Origin: Falsirhodobacter sp. 20TX0035
GTDB taxonomy: Bacteria > Pseudomonadota > Alphaproteobacteria > Rhodobacterales > Rhodobacteraceae
Length of the DNA: 64,000 bases
Direction of reading: 5' to 3'
NCBI RefSeq assembly: GCF_028307215.1
Contig: NZ_JAQMHV010000007.1
Span: 1-64,000, forward strand
Part shown: one piece after another, positions 53,927 through 63,324 of the stretch
Layout of the letters: the number at the start of each line of letters is the position of its first letter
Numbering within the stretch: position 1 is the stretch's first letter
The notes under the pieces: generated by a model
What the model was told of the DNA's origin: nothing
Seen by the model: only the letters and a program-made list of their open reading frames with translations
Database searches by the model: none
Position numbers and translations under genes: made by a program

Positions 53927-54673
53927 GTGGGACAGGACCAGGGAAGCTGGATCGAGCGCAGGCTCTTTCGGCACAGCATGGCCCATTGGGCCCAGGAGGC
54001 GGAGCGGGCCGAAACAACGGAACTGCCCCGCCTGAAGACGTTGCGACGCCGCGCCTGGTCGCTGCGCACGCATCTGGACCAGCTGATCGCGCACAGCGAA
54101 AAGCGTCTGCGCGTGCCGCCGGCCATTCCGCGTCCGCTGGGCACGGACTGGATCTGGCGTCCGGGCCTGTTTACGCAGGCGCAGCGCATGGGCTTCGCCT
54201 CCTCCGACCGATCGACCATCTGTCAGGACGTGACGCTGTTCCACGACTGTTCCCTGAACGAGATCGGGGTGAAGCAGGTCGCCAACCGGGACCCGTCCTC
54301 GGAAACGCCCTATGCCCTTCAGATCGACGTGTTCGAGTTTCGGGGCGGCTTCCTGTCGCTGGCGATCGAGCTGCCGGACGACGCCGTGGCCAGCCTGCGC
54401 CGCAAGCATCTGGTGGCCCTGACGCTGACGGCCGATTCCGAACGTCCGGGCCGGATCTTCGCGCGGCTGAACGTGCGCCACGGCCCCAACACCGAACAGA
54501 TCCTGGCCGAGATCGACGAGGATCGGACGGCCGAGTTCGACCTGTCCTATTCCAAGCTGAACGAGGCGCGGGCCGAGAAGATGTGGCTGGACCTGATCTT
54601 CGAGAACCCGCGGATGAACCGGATCGTCCTGCGCGATCTGACCATGACGCGCAGACCGCGGGCGGAGATGTAG
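53927..54673 (+). CDS. Conserved protein, possibly DUF6478
   Basis: A 248-residue protein with a basic N-terminal helix (RRLFRHSMAHWAQEAERAE, RLKTLRRRAWSLRTHL) and a beta-rich middle (DVTLFHDCSLNEIGVKQVAN, ALQIDVFEFRGGFLSLAIEL). It ends with LIFENPRMNRIVLRDLTMT. The end resembles the DUF6478 family of Rhodobacterales; I am not certain. The start is a GTG at 53927 with AGGG about 8 bases upstream; a TTG at 53921 is too close. It is followed after 1 base by another uncharacterised gene, so the two probably act together. Confidence 0.7.
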   Translation: MGQDQGSWIERRLFRHSMAHWAQEAERAETTELPRLKTLRRRAWSLRTHLDQLIAHSEKRLRVPPAIPRPLGTDWIWRPGLFTQAQRMGFASSDRSTICQDVTLFHDCSLNEIGVKQVANRDPSSETPYALQIDVFEFRGGFLSLAIELPDDAVASLRRKHLVALTLTADSERPGRIFARLNVRHGPNTEQILAEIDEDRTAEFDLSYSKLNEARAEKMWLDLIFENPRMNRIVLRDLTMTRRPRAEM

Positions 54674-54674
54674 A

Positions 54675-55028
54675 ATGGCGCAGCTGATACGCGAAGGACT
54701 TCGGGCGGGTGTCTGGCACGGGATGGTGCTGGGGGCGGCCGAGCCGCGGATCGAGGTTCTGCTGAACGGTGCCCCCGTGCCGGAGGTGACCGTTGCCGAC
54801 GAGGGCGACGGGCGCCACCGCCTTTCGGTCCCCATCCCCGCCGAGGCGCTGGAGGACGGGCTGCAGACCTTCGTCATCCGCGACGGCGAGGAGGTTCTGG
54901 GCCACTTCACCATCGGTGCGGGCGAGGGGATGGAGGCCGACCTGCGGGCCGAGATCGACCTGCTGCGGGCCGAACTGGAACTGCTGAAACGGGCCTTCCG
55001 CCGCCACTGCACCGAAACCTCCGCGTGA
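54675..55028 (+). CDS. Conserved protein with C-terminal coiled coil
   Basis: A 117-residue protein: a beta-rich N-terminal part (~10-80) with WHGMVLGAAEPRIEVLLNG and LQTFVIRDGEEVLGHFTIG, then a helix with heptads (~87-110, DLRAEIDLLRAELELLKRAF). No family is recognised. The 1-base gap to the preceding gene implies a shared operon, and rnr begins 31 bases later. A carbohydrate- or surface-binding fold is possible from the repeat of short strands, but unsupported. Confidence 0.72.
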   Translation: MAQLIREGLRAGVWHGMVLGAAEPRIEVLLNGAPVPEVTVADEGDGRHRLSVPIPAEALEDGLQTFVIRDGEEVLGHFTIGAGEGMEADLRAEIDLLRAELELLKRAFRRHCTETSA

Positions 55029-55059
55029 CGAGTGCCCTCCTGCGTGCTAGCTGCAGGAT

Positions 55060-57279
55060 ATGGACCAGTTGCCCTCAAAAGAGCAGATCCTTCAGTGGAT
55101 CACCGATCACCCCGCCCAGGCCGCCAAGCGTGACATCGCCAAGGCCTTCGGGATCAAGGGGGGTGCGCTGCGCATCGAGCTGAAGCGCCTTCTGAAGGAG
55201 ATGGAGGCGGACGGGCAGCTGTCGAAGAAGTCGCGCAGCTATCGCGACGCCTCCGTCCTGCCGCCCGTGTCGATCCTGAAGATCCTGGGTCCGGACGAAG
55301 CGGGCGATCTTTTTGCCGAGCCGATGGAATGGGAAGGCGCGGGCGACGCGCCCCGCATCCTGATGCGCGCCGCCCCCTCGGACGCCTTGGGCGCGGGGGA
55401 CCGCGTGCTGGCCCGCCTTGCGGCGGTGGAGGATGAGGATCACGACTACGAGGCGCGGCTGATCCGCAAGATCGGGTCGAACCCGCTGCGGGTGCTGGGC
55501 ATCTTCCGCAAGACGTCCGAAGGCGGGCGGATCGTGCCGGTGGACAAGGGTCAGGACAAGGAGTGGATCGTCGGCCGCGACGACACGGACGACGCCCGCG
55601 ACGGCGAGTTGGTGGAGGGCGAAGCGACCTCGAAGCGCATGGGCCTGCCCCGCGCGCGCGTCGTGGCGCGGCTGGGCGACCCTTCGGCGCCCCGCGCGAT
55701 TTCGCTGATCGCGATCCACCAGCACGGCATCCCCGACCATTTCCCCGACAAGGTCGTGGCCGAGGCGGAGGCGGCGAAGCCCGCCCCGAAGGGCGACCGC
55801 GAGGATCTGCGCGACCTGGCGCTGGTCACGATCGACCCCGCCGACGCGCGCGACCATGACGATGCGGTGTTTGCCGAAACCCTGCCCGACGGGGGCCACA
55901 TCGTCTGGGTCGCCATCGCGGACGTCGCTTATTACGTGACCCCCGGATCGGCGCTGGACCGCGAGGCGCGGCTGCGCGGAAACTCCACCTACTTCCCCGA
56001 CCGGGTGGTGCCGATGCTTCCCGACGTGCTGTCGGGCGATCTGTGTTCGCTGCACGAACATGTGGACCGCCCCTGCCTGGCCGTGCGCATGCATCTGGAC
56101 GCGGAGGGCGAGAAGATCGGCCACCGTTTCGTGCGCGGCATCATGCGGTCCGCGGCCAGCCTGACCTATGGTCAGGTGCAGGCGGCGCAGGACGGCACGC
56201 CGGACGACAAGACGGCGCCCCTGATGGATCACGTCATTGCGCCGCTTTACGCCGCGTATGAGGCGACAAAGGCCGCCCGGGCCCGCCGTCAGCCGCTGGA
56301 ACTGGACCTGCCCGAACGCAAGATCGAGCTGACGGAGGACGGCAAGGTCGCCTCTGTCGCGTTCCGCGAGCGTCTGGACGCGCACAAGCTGATCGAGGAG
56401 TTCATGATCCTCGCCAACGTCGCGGCGGCCGAAGAACTGATCCGCCTGCGCCGCCCCCTTCTGTTCCGCGTGCACGAGGAACCGAACGCCCAGAAGCTGG
56501 ACGCGCTGCGCGAGGTGGCCGAGGCGTCGGGCTTCACGCTGGCCAAGGGGCAGGTGCTGCGCACGAGCCACCTGAACCGGCTGCTGGCGCAGGCCGAGGG
56601 CACGGATTTTGACGAGCTGATGAACATCACGACCCTGCGGTCTATGACGCAGGCTTACTACTACCCCGAGAACTTCGGCCATTTCGGGCTGGCGCTGAAG
56701 AACTACGCGCATTTCACCTCGCCCATCCGCCGCTATTCGGACCTGATCGTGCACCGGGCGCTGATCTCCGGCCACGGCTGGGGCAAGGACGGGCTGTCGG
56801 CCTTCGACATCGACAACCTTGGGGACACGGCGAAGCAGATCTCGGACACCGAACGCCGGTCGATGATGGCCGAACGGGACACGAACGACCGTTATCTGGC
56901 GGCGTGGTTGTCGGACCGGGTGGGCGCGGAATTCACCGGCCGCGTGTCGGGCGTGCAGCGGTTCGGCCTGTTCGTGAAGCTGGATGAATCGGGCGCCGAC
57001 GGGCTGATCCCGATCCGCAGCCTAGGGCACGAGTTCTTCCATTTCGACGCCGACGCGCAGGTCCTGACTGGCGCCGACAGCGGCCTGACCCTTGGCATCG
57101 GCCAGCGCGTCCTGGTGCGGCTGGTGGAGGCGACCCCCGTCACCGGCGGCCTGATGCTGGAGCTGCTGGAGCTGGAAGGCGACGCGCTTCCCCGCAAGGC
57201 GGTGCGGCGCGGCCGGGGCGGCCCGCGAAAACCCGCCAAGCTGGAGCGGAAGCGCCGCGTCATCCGGTCGCGTCGTTAA
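55060..57279 (+). CDS. rnr: Ribonuclease R
   Basis: A 3'-5' processive exoribonuclease for structured RNA and ribosome quality control. It has 739 residues. Order: an N-terminal helix-turn-helix region (~1-60), cold-shock domains (~70-230), the RNB catalytic domain (~250-590) with the metal Asp cluster IDPADARDHDDAVF (~265-278) and HFTSPIRRYSDLIVHRAL, an S1 domain (~625-705, EFTGRVSGVQRFGLFVKL) and a basic tail ending in Lys/Arg clusters. No terminator separates it clearly from the next gene. Confidence 0.96.
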   Translation: MDQLPSKEQILQWITDHPAQAAKRDIAKAFGIKGGALRIELKRLLKEMEADGQLSKKSRSYRDASVLPPVSILKILGPDEAGDLFAEPMEWEGAGDAPRILMRAAPSDALGAGDRVLARLAAVEDEDHDYEARLIRKIGSNPLRVLGIFRKTSEGGRIVPVDKGQDKEWIVGRDDTDDARDGELVEGEATSKRMGLPRARVVARLGDPSAPRAISLIAIHQHGIPDHFPDKVVAEAEAAKPAPKGDREDLRDLALVTIDPADARDHDDAVFAETLPDGGHIVWVAIADVAYYVTPGSALDREARLRGNSTYFPDRVVPMLPDVLSGDLCSLHEHVDRPCLAVRMHLDAEGEKIGHRFVRGIMRSAASLTYGQVQAAQDGTPDDKTAPLMDHVIAPLYAAYEATKAARARRQPLELDLPERKIELTEDGKVASVAFRERLDAHKLIEEFMILANVAAAEELIRLRRPLLFRVHEEPNAQKLDALREVAEASGFTLAKGQVLRTSHLNRLLAQAEGTDFDELMNITTLRSMTQAYYYPENFGHFGLALKNYAHFTSPIRRYSDLIVHRALISGHGWGKDGLSAFDIDNLGDTAKQISDTERRSMMAERDTNDRYLAAWLSDRVGAEFTGRVSGVQRFGLFVKLDESGADGLIPIRSLGHEFFHFDADAQVLTGADSGLTLGIGQRVLVRLVEATPVTGGLMLELLELEGDALPRKAVRRGRGGPRKPAKLERKRRVIRSRR

Positions 57280-57287
57280 GCAGTTCT

Positions 57288-57325
57288 TTGCCCCGTGGGT
57301 CGTTGCCGCTACACTGGCGGCAACG
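57288..57325 (+). promoter_or_regulatory. Putative promoter and inverted repeat before mltB-like gene
   Basis: TTGCCC (57288-57293), 16 bases, TACACT (57310-57315) could be a promoter. A perfect inverted repeat TCGTTGCCGC / GCGGCAACGA (57300-57309, 57317-57326) flanks the -10 box, and a run of nine A follows at 57326-57334. It may be an operator over the -10. Confidence 0.4.
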
Positions 57326-57351
57326 AAAAAAAAATCGAGCGGTGACGACCC

Positions 57352-58584
57352 ATGCGGAACATTCTTCTGACAGCTTCGGTGCTGACCCTTCTGGGTGCCT
57401 GCGCCAGTCCCGGCAACGTGACATCCTCCCCCCGGCCGCGGCCGGGCCCGGTCAACGGCGTGGGGACGGAAGCCGGGATGCAGGCCTGGATCGCGGACTT
57501 CCGGCCGCGCGCCGAACGGGCGGGCATCAGCCCGGCGACGCTGAACCTCGCCTTTGCCGACGTGCATTACAACGCCGAGGTGGTGAGCCTTGACGGTCGT
57601 CAGTCCGAGTTCACGAAGACCGTGTGGCAGTATCTGGACGGCGCGGTGTCGGCGGACCGGATCGCGCAGGGGCGCGCGATGCTGTCCCGCCACGCTGCCA
57701 CGCTGAACGCGATCGAGGCGCGCTATGGCGTCGACAAGGAGATCGTGGTCGCCATCTGGGGGATGGAATCGAACTTCGGCGGCAACCGCGGCCGCACCCA
57801 CCTAATCGAGAGCCTGACCACGCTGGCCTATCACGGGCGGCGGGCGGAGTTCTTCGAGACGCAGCTTCTGGACGCGCTGAAGATCGTGCAGGCGGGCGAC
57901 GTGACGCCCGCGAACATGGTGGGCAGCTGGGCGGGCGCCATGGGGCACACGCAGTTCATGCCGTCGTCGTTCCTGGAATCGGCGGTGGATTTCAACGGCG
58001 ACGGGCGGCGGGACATCTGGTCGGACGATCCGACGGACGCGCTGGCTTCCACCGCGAACTATCTGGCCAAGGCCGGCTGGCAGCGCGGCGGGATCTGGGG
58101 GATGGAGGTGACCCTGCCGCCGGGCTTCAACTATTCCGGCATCGGCAAGGGGAACCGCCTGTCTTCGTCCGCATGGGCGGCGCAGGGGGTGCGGTCGGCG
58201 GATGGACGCGCCTTCCCGCAGGGCGAGGCGTCGATCCTGCTGCCGGGCGGGGCCAAGGGCGCGGCCTTCCTGATCTTCCAGAACTTCCGGGCCATCGAAC
58301 GCTACAACGCGGCCGACAGCTACGTCATCGGCGTGGGCCATCTGGCCGACCGCCTGAAGGGCCTTGGCCCGATCCGCAACATCCCCGCCAACGCCGAACC
58401 GCCGCTGAGCCGCAGCCAGACGCAGGAGTTGCAGGAGCGTCTGACCCGGCGCGGCTATGACACGCAGGGCACGGACGGTCGCGTGGGGCCGAACACCGTA
58501 TCCGCGATCACCGCCTATCAGCGTTCGGCCGGTCTCATTCCCGACGGCTATGCCAGCGCGTCACTCCTGGCGAGCCTTCGTTAG
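57352..58584 (+). CDS. Lytic murein transglycosylase, MltB family
   Basis: Cleaves peptidoglycan glycan strands non-hydrolytically. The 410-residue precursor has a lipobox ending in Cys17 (LLGACASPG), so it is membrane-anchored. The SLT catalytic domain (~45-330) has WGMESNFGGNRGRTHLIESL with catalytic Glu139 and MGHTQFMPSSFLESAVDFNGDG. A C-terminal peptidoglycan-binding domain type 1 (~345-405, LQERLTRRGYDTQGTDGRVGP) follows. The stop overlaps the convergent I78 gene by 4 bases. Confidence 0.93.
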   Translation: MRNILLTASVLTLLGACASPGNVTSSPRPRPGPVNGVGTEAGMQAWIADFRPRAERAGISPATLNLAFADVHYNAEVVSLDGRQSEFTKTVWQYLDGAVSADRIAQGRAMLSRHAATLNAIEARYGVDKEIVVAIWGMESNFGGNRGRTHLIESLTTLAYHGRRAEFFETQLLDALKIVQAGDVTPANMVGSWAGAMGHTQFMPSSFLESAVDFNGDGRRDIWSDDPTDALASTANYLAKAGWQRGGIWGMEVTLPPGFNYSGIGKGNRLSSSAWAAQGVRSADGRAFPQGEASILLPGGAKGAAFLIFQNFRAIERYNAADSYVIGVGHLADRLKGLGPIRNIPANAEPPLSRSQTQELQERLTRRGYDTQGTDGRVGPNTVSAITAYQRSAGLIPDGYASASLLASLR

Positions 58585-58853
58585 CCGCAGCGGACGGCCG
58601 TGATCACGCCGCGCTGGTTCGTTTCCACGTTCAGGCGCGACGGGTCGTGATCCATGGTCACCGCCGTGTCCGGACGGATCACGCGCATGTTGTCGGGCGT
58701 GTTGATGTTGACCAGCGTGGCGGAATCCTTGCCGACCCACTGCTGGTAGGGCGCCGCGTCGCAGGTGGCGGCGGGCGTGATGATGGTGGTGCGGGTGGTG
58801 GGCTGGCAGGCGGCCAGCGTCAGTCCGGCGACGGCGATTGCGATGTATTTCAT
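58581..58853 (-). CDS. Peptidase inhibitor I78-like lipoprotein
   Basis: A 90-residue precursor with lipobox Cys16 (LTLAACQPT). The mature domain CDAAPYQQWVGKDSATL, VRPDT-like MRVIRPDTAVTMDHDPSRLN and the end GVITAVRCG match the I78 family, with the two cysteines likely forming a disulfide and the VGKD loop used for protease inhibition. It is probably a periplasmic guard against serine proteases. It overlaps the transglycosylase gene tail to tail. The ribosome site lies in a small hairpin. Confidence 0.85.
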   Translation of the reverse strand: MKYIAIAVAGLTLAACQPTTRTTIITPAATCDAAPYQQWVGKDSATLVNINTPDNMRVIRPDTAVTMDHDPSRLNVETNQRGVITAVRCG

Positions 58854-58859
58854 GATACG

Positions 58860-58877
58860 TCCTCCTATGCCGGAGGA
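58860..58877 (-). promoter_or_regulatory. Hairpin covering the I78 ribosome site
   Basis: On the minus strand TCCTCC, loop ggcata, GGAGGA; the second arm is the Shine-Dalgarno just before the ATG at 58853. A 6-bp stem could lower translation at low temperature. Confidence 0.4.
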
Positions 58878-58939
58878 AGCTAGTGCGGGCGCTGGCGTCG
58901 GCCACAGGCTCTGCTACAACAGCGAAAAGAGGAGCCGTC

Positions 58940-59662
58940 ATGGACAGCCGCACCCCCCGCCTTTGCGTCCTGATCGACGCCGACAACGTGCCCGCCCATT
59001 ACGCCGAGGCGATCTTCGAGGAGATCGCGTCGCTGGGCGAGGCGTCGGTCCGGCGCATCTATGGTGACTGGTCTGCGCTGCGCCTGAAGAACTGGGCCGA
59101 AAAGGTGGCGCATCTGGGGCTGGTCGCCGACCAGCAGTTTTCGAACACGCGCGGCAAGAACGCGTCCGACATCGGCCTCGTGATCGCGGCGATGGACTTC
59201 CTGCATTCGGGCCTGTTCGACGGCTTCGTGCTGGTCAGTTCCGACAGCGACTTCACCCGGCTGGCCGCCCGGGTGCGCGAGCAGGGGCTGGACGTCTACG
59301 GCATCGGGGAAAAGAAGACGCCCGAGGCCTTCCGCATGGCGTGCAAGCGCTTCATCTACGTGGAGAACCTGACCGCGCGTGAGGATGCGCCGGCAGAGCC
59401 TGAGGCCCCCGTGGCCCCGCGTTCCACGAAGGAGGCGCCTGCCAACGCCATCCCGCTGATCGCCGCCGCAATGCGCGCCATCGATCCGGAGGGGGAGTGG
59501 TATTCACTGGGCCAGATCGGCCAGTACATCACGCAGGCCAATCCCGACTTCGACACGCGCACCTATGGTGCGGCGAAATTGTCGGACCTGATCCGCAAGG
59601 TCAGCCGGTTCGAGGTGGTGCTGGGCGAGGGCGGTCAGCTTCTGGCCCGCGACCTCGCCTGA
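58940..59662 (+). CDS. NYN-domain protein with LOTUS-like C-terminus
   Basis: A 240-residue protein. The N-terminal NYN/PIN-like nuclease domain (~5-150) has acidic sites in VLIDADNVP, NASDIGLVIAAMD and LVSSDSDFTRLAARVREQG. The C-terminal domain (~165-240, AMRAIDPEGEWYSLGQIGQYI, YGAAKLSDLIRKVSRFEVV) fits an OST-HTH/LOTUS RNA-binding fold. It is probably an RNA nuclease or RNA-binding regulator, LabA-like. GAGGAG precedes the ATG. It is convergent with dapE and 4 bases apart. Confidence 0.9.
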   Translation: MDSRTPRLCVLIDADNVPAHYAEAIFEEIASLGEASVRRIYGDWSALRLKNWAEKVAHLGLVADQQFSNTRGKNASDIGLVIAAMDFLHSGLFDGFVLVSSDSDFTRLAARVREQGLDVYGIGEKKTPEAFRMACKRFIYVENLTAREDAPAEPEAPVAPRSTKEAPANAIPLIAAAMRAIDPEGEWYSLGQIGQYITQANPDFDTRTYGAAKLSDLIRKVSRFEVVLGEGGQLLARDLA

Positions 59663-59666
59663 CCCC

Positions 59667-60806
59667 TCAGGCGAAATAGTCGTTCAGGATGCGGGTGTAG
59701 ATCGCCTTCAGCTGCGTGATGTCGTCCACCCGCACCCGTTCGTCCACCGCGTGCATCCGGTGGCCCACCAGCCCGAACTCCACCACGGCGCAATGATCCT
59801 TCACGAACCGCGCGTCCGACGTCCCGCCCGAGGTGGAGGCTTCGGGCACGCGTCCCGTCTGCGCCTGCACGGCCCCGGCCACCAGCCGCGTCAGATCACC
59901 GGGCGGCGTCACGAAGCTGTCGCCGTTGATCTTGGACGACAGGGTGATGACCACGCCCGTCTCCTCCTCGATCTTCGCGGCCTCGGCGGCCAGATGCGCG
60001 ATCAGGCTTTGGCCGGTGTGGATGTCGTTGAACCGGATGTTGACGGTCGCCCGCGCCTCGGCCGGAACGACGTTCGACGCCGGGTTGCCCACGTCGAACG
60101 TCACGGTCGCCAAGGTCGTTGCGTCGAAATGCGCGTTGCCCTGGTCCAGCGGCGTCTCCTCCAGCCGCGCGATCAGGCGTGCAAGGGCGGCGACGGGGTT
60201 CTTCGTGCGGTGCAGATAGGCGGAATGGCCCTGCACGCCCTTGGCCGTGAACTTCACGGTGACCGACCCGCGACGGCCGATCTTCATGATGTCGCCCATT
60301 TCCGCGACCGAGGTCGGCTCGCCCACAAGGCAGACGTCCATCTTCTCGCCCCGTTCGGCTATCCAGTCCAGCAGGGCCACAGTGCCGTGTTCGGCCTCCG
60401 CCTCCTCGTCCCCGGTCAGGGTCAGGATGATCGCGCCGTCGGGCGGGGTCGCGGTCACGAAATCCACGGCGGCGGCGGCAAAGGCGGCCACACCGGATTT
60501 CATGTCGGTGGAGCCGCGGCCGTACAGCCACCCATCCTCGATCACGGCGCCGAAGGGATCGTGCGTCCAGTCGGCCACGTTGCCCACCGGCACCACGTCC
60601 ACATGGCCGTTGAAGCCGAAGGTGCGGTTCGCGCCCGGCCGGCCCCAGCGGGCGAACAGGTTGGAGATGCCGCCCCGATCCACGCGGATGCAGTCGAAGC
60701 CCGCCTCGGACAGCACGCGTTCCATCAGGACCAGCGCGCCCCCTTCGTTCGGGGTGACGGAGGGGCAGCGGACCAAGTCGGCGGTCAGGGCAACGGGATC
60801 GGTCAT
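59667..60806 (-). CDS. dapE: Succinyl-diaminopimelate desuccinylase
   Basis: A zinc peptidase-family enzyme removing succinate to give LL-diaminopimelate. It has 379 residues. Metal ligands are in [10 protein letters not shown] (His), [10 protein letters not shown] (Asp), and [12 protein letters not shown] (Glu pair). A dimerisation domain (~175-290) lies in the middle. The C-terminal [16 protein letters not shown] holds the last His. It follows an uncharacterised gene by 4 bases and belongs to the same minus-strand series as dapD. Confidence 0.95.
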   Translation of the reverse strand: MTDPVALTADLVRCPSVTPNEGGALVLMERVLSEAGFDCIRVDRGGISNLFARWGRPGANRTFGFNGHVDVVPVGNVADWTHDPFGAVIEDGWLYGRGSTDMKSGVAAFAAAAVDFVTATPPDGAIILTLTGDEEAEAEHGTVALLDWIAERGEKMDVCLVGEPTSVAEMGDIMKIGRRGSVTVKFTAKGVQGHSAYLHRTKNPVAALARLIARLEETPLDQGNAHFDATTLATVTFDVGNPASNVVPAEARATVNIRFNDIHTGQSLIAHLAAEAAKIEEETGVVITLSSKINGDSFVTPPGDLTRLVAGAVQAQTGRVPEASTSGGTSDARFVKDHCAVVEFGLVGHRMHAVDERVRVDDITQLKAIYTRILNDYFA

Positions 60807-60810
60807 GGCA

Positions 60811-61131
60811 TCACTCGTAGAAAGGGGTCATCTGTGCGACGATGACGGAGTTTTCGGCCAGCGCCCGCTCCATCAGCGCGCGCTCCTCGTCGTCGATCTC
60901 GTCGCCGTTCTTCAGCCGCTCCTCCAGCGTGCCGTAGCCGGAGACGTCCAGCGGCGCGAGGTCGGCCTGCTTCAGGATCGCGACGGTTTCGCGCACGGCC
61001 TCCGCCTCATCCACGCCCGAGGCGTAACAGATCAGGCCCGCGCCCGTGGCCTTGTCAGGCAGGCCGTCGCCGGGCTTGCGCCCCACCTCGATCGCCAAGG
61101 TGTAGACCTGTTGGGGACGCTTCTCGCTCAT
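60811..61131 (-). CDS. Uncharacterised protein between dapD and dapE
   Basis: A 106-residue soluble protein. It begins [20 protein letters not shown], contains a single Cys, and has an acidic C-terminal half ([20 protein letters not shown]) ending MTPFYE. No family is recognised. It begins 81 bases after a terminator and ends 4 bases before dapE, so it is probably co-transcribed with dapE. The ATG at 61131 was preferred; an extension to 61206 runs into the terminator. Confidence 0.75.
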   Translation of the reverse strand: MSEKRPQQVYTLAIEVGRKPGDGLPDKATGAGLICYASGVDEAEAVRETVAILKQADLAPLDVSGYGTLEERLKNGDEIDDEERALMERALAENSVIVAQMTPFYE

Positions 61132-61207
61132 GGATCCATTCCCTGCCGTGTTGCACCGGGTGTCGCAGGTTCGGGGGCGCTTCGCAAGATCGGGGCACCC
61201 GGACATG

Positions 61208-61232
61208 AAAAAGGGCGACCCGAAAGCCGCCC
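61208..61232 (-). terminator. Terminator of the GlsB-like gene
   Basis: On the minus strand GGGCG, loop, CGCCC is followed by TTTTTC, ~30 bases after the stop at 61262. Confidence 0.7.
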
Positions 61233-61261
61233 GAAAATCGTTACGAAAAACAGCTTGGAAA

Positions 61262-61516
61262 TCAGGTCTTGCGACGCAGCAGACGGCCCAGGGCGATCAG
61301 GATGCAGGCACCGATCACGCCGACCACCAGCTGGCCCAGCCAACCGCCCAGCGTCGCGTCGAACAGCTGGATCAGGATGAAGTTCAGCAGAACGGCACCC
61401 AAGATGCCGAGGATGATGTTCATGAGGATGCCCTGATCGGACTTCATCAGCTTTTCGGCGATCCAGCCCGCGAGCGCGCCCACGATGATCGCGGCAATCC
61501 AACCCATACCAGCCAT
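61262..61516 (-). CDS. GlsB/YeaQ/YmgE stress membrane protein
   Basis: An 84-residue protein with three transmembrane helices. WIAAIIVGALAGWIAEKLMK and GILMNIILGILGAVLLN, then the Gly-rich last helix ending GRLLRRKT, are the Transgly_assoc/YeaQ family signature. These proteins are stress-induced envelope components in many bacteria; the mechanism is unknown. An EcfG-type promoter and its own terminator make it an independent unit inside the dapD-dapE group. Confidence 0.92.
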   Translation of the reverse strand: MAGMGWIAAIIVGALAGWIAEKLMKSDQGILMNIILGILGAVLLNFILIQLFDATLGGWLGQLVVGVIGACILIALGRLLRRKT

Positions 61517-61554
61517 GTTTCTGTTCCCCTTGAAAATATTGACTTCGTGGGGGT

Positions 61555-61580
61555 AACGCGGGGAACAGAAGCGGGGTTCC
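61555..61580 (-). promoter_or_regulatory. EcfG-type promoter of the GlsB-like gene
   Basis: On the minus strand GGAAC (61580-61576), 17 bases, CGTT (61558-61555): exact consensus, ~40 bases before the ATG at 61516 and just after the dapD stop. Confidence 0.72.
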
Positions 61581-61585
61581 GCCGA

Positions 61586-62413
<828 letters not shown>

Positions 62414-62484
62414 GGGGCATCCTTTCTTTCGGGGTTGGAACGGCTATAAACGCGGGGGGCGCGCCCCGCAACAAAGGACGGCAG

Positions 62485-63324
62485 ATGAACGAAGAGACCC
62501 GCAAGCACCCGCTGCGCCATTCGGAGCAGGACCTTGAAACCGCGGACCGCGTGCCGGACACCCCGCAAAGCCGTTCCCCCGCCTATCGCCTCGCCTTTGC
62601 CGATCAGGACTTCCTGACGCGCGAGGAGTTGCGCCCGATCCGCCTGCAACTGGAACTGCTGAAGGTGCAGATGTCCTTGGACGAGGAAGGGGTGGACAGC
62701 ACCATCGTCCTGTTCGGGGGCGCCCGCATCCCCGAACCCGCGAAGAAGGACACGGCCCGCACCCCGGCGCTGGCCGAACTGTCGCACTTCTATGACGAGG
62801 CGCGCCGCTTCGCCCATCTGATGACCGAGCGGTGCCTGGCGGATGGCGGCCGCAAGGGCGTGATCTGCACCGGCGGCGGCCCCGGCGTGATGGAGGCGGG
62901 CAACCGCGGCGCGCAGGAGGCCGGCGGCCGGTCCGTCGGGCTGAACATCGTCCTGCCCTTCGAACAGGCCCCGAACGCCTATGTGACGCCGGAACTGTCG
63001 TTCAACTTCCACTATTTCGCGTTGCGGAAGATGCATTTCCTGATGCGGGCGGAAGCGCTCTGCGTCTTCCCCGGCGGCTTCGGCACCATGGACGAGATGT
63101 TCGAGACGCTGACCCTGATCCAGACCCGCCGGATGAAGCGCATCCCCGTGCTGCTGTTCGGTCGCGCCTTCTGGGATTCGATCATCAATTGGGCGGCGCT
63201 GGAAGCCTCGGGCACCATCTCCTCCACGGATCTGGAGCTGTTCCAGTACGTGGAAACGGCGGAGGAGGCAGTGGCGGCGCTGGAAGCCTGGACGCCGCCG
63301 CCCTTGGGTCCGCTGGTCCGCTAG
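62485..63324 (+). CDS. LOG-family nucleotide phosphoribohydrolase-like protein
   Basis: A 279-residue Rossmann protein. The two LOG motifs are CTGGGPGVMEAGNRGAQEAGG (PGxGxxE-type Gly-rich loop) and PGGFGTMDEMFE (PGGxGTxxE). Members cleave ribose from nucleoside monophosphates, giving free bases such as cytokinins; old annotations call them lysine decarboxylases. The N-terminal ~70 residues are an extra acidic/basic extension found in the longer TIGR00730-type proteins. AAAGGA precedes the ATG. The stop overlaps the convergent DUF2945 gene by 4 bases. Confidence 0.9.
   Translation: MNEETRKHPLRHSEQDLETADRVPDTPQSRSPAYRLAFADQDFLTREELRPIRLQLELLKVQMSLDEEGVDSTIVLFGGARIPEPAKKDTARTPALAELSHFYDEARRFAHLMTERCLADGGRKGVICTGGGPGVMEAGNRGAQEAGGRSVGLNIVLPFEQAPNAYVTPELSFNFHYFALRKMHFLMRAEALCVFPGGFGTMDEMFETLTLIQTRRMKRIPVLLFGRAFWDSIINWAALEASGTISSTDLELFQYVETAEEAVAALEAWTPPPLGPLVR

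Noticed and set aside
61523-61527. GTTCC next to the GlsB-like start as a second EcfG -35
   Set aside because: It lies in the ribosome site, and no -10 sits at the right distance before the gene.
62438-62442. GGAAC before the LOG gene as an EcfG promoter
   Set aside because: No GTT follows at 16-17 bases.
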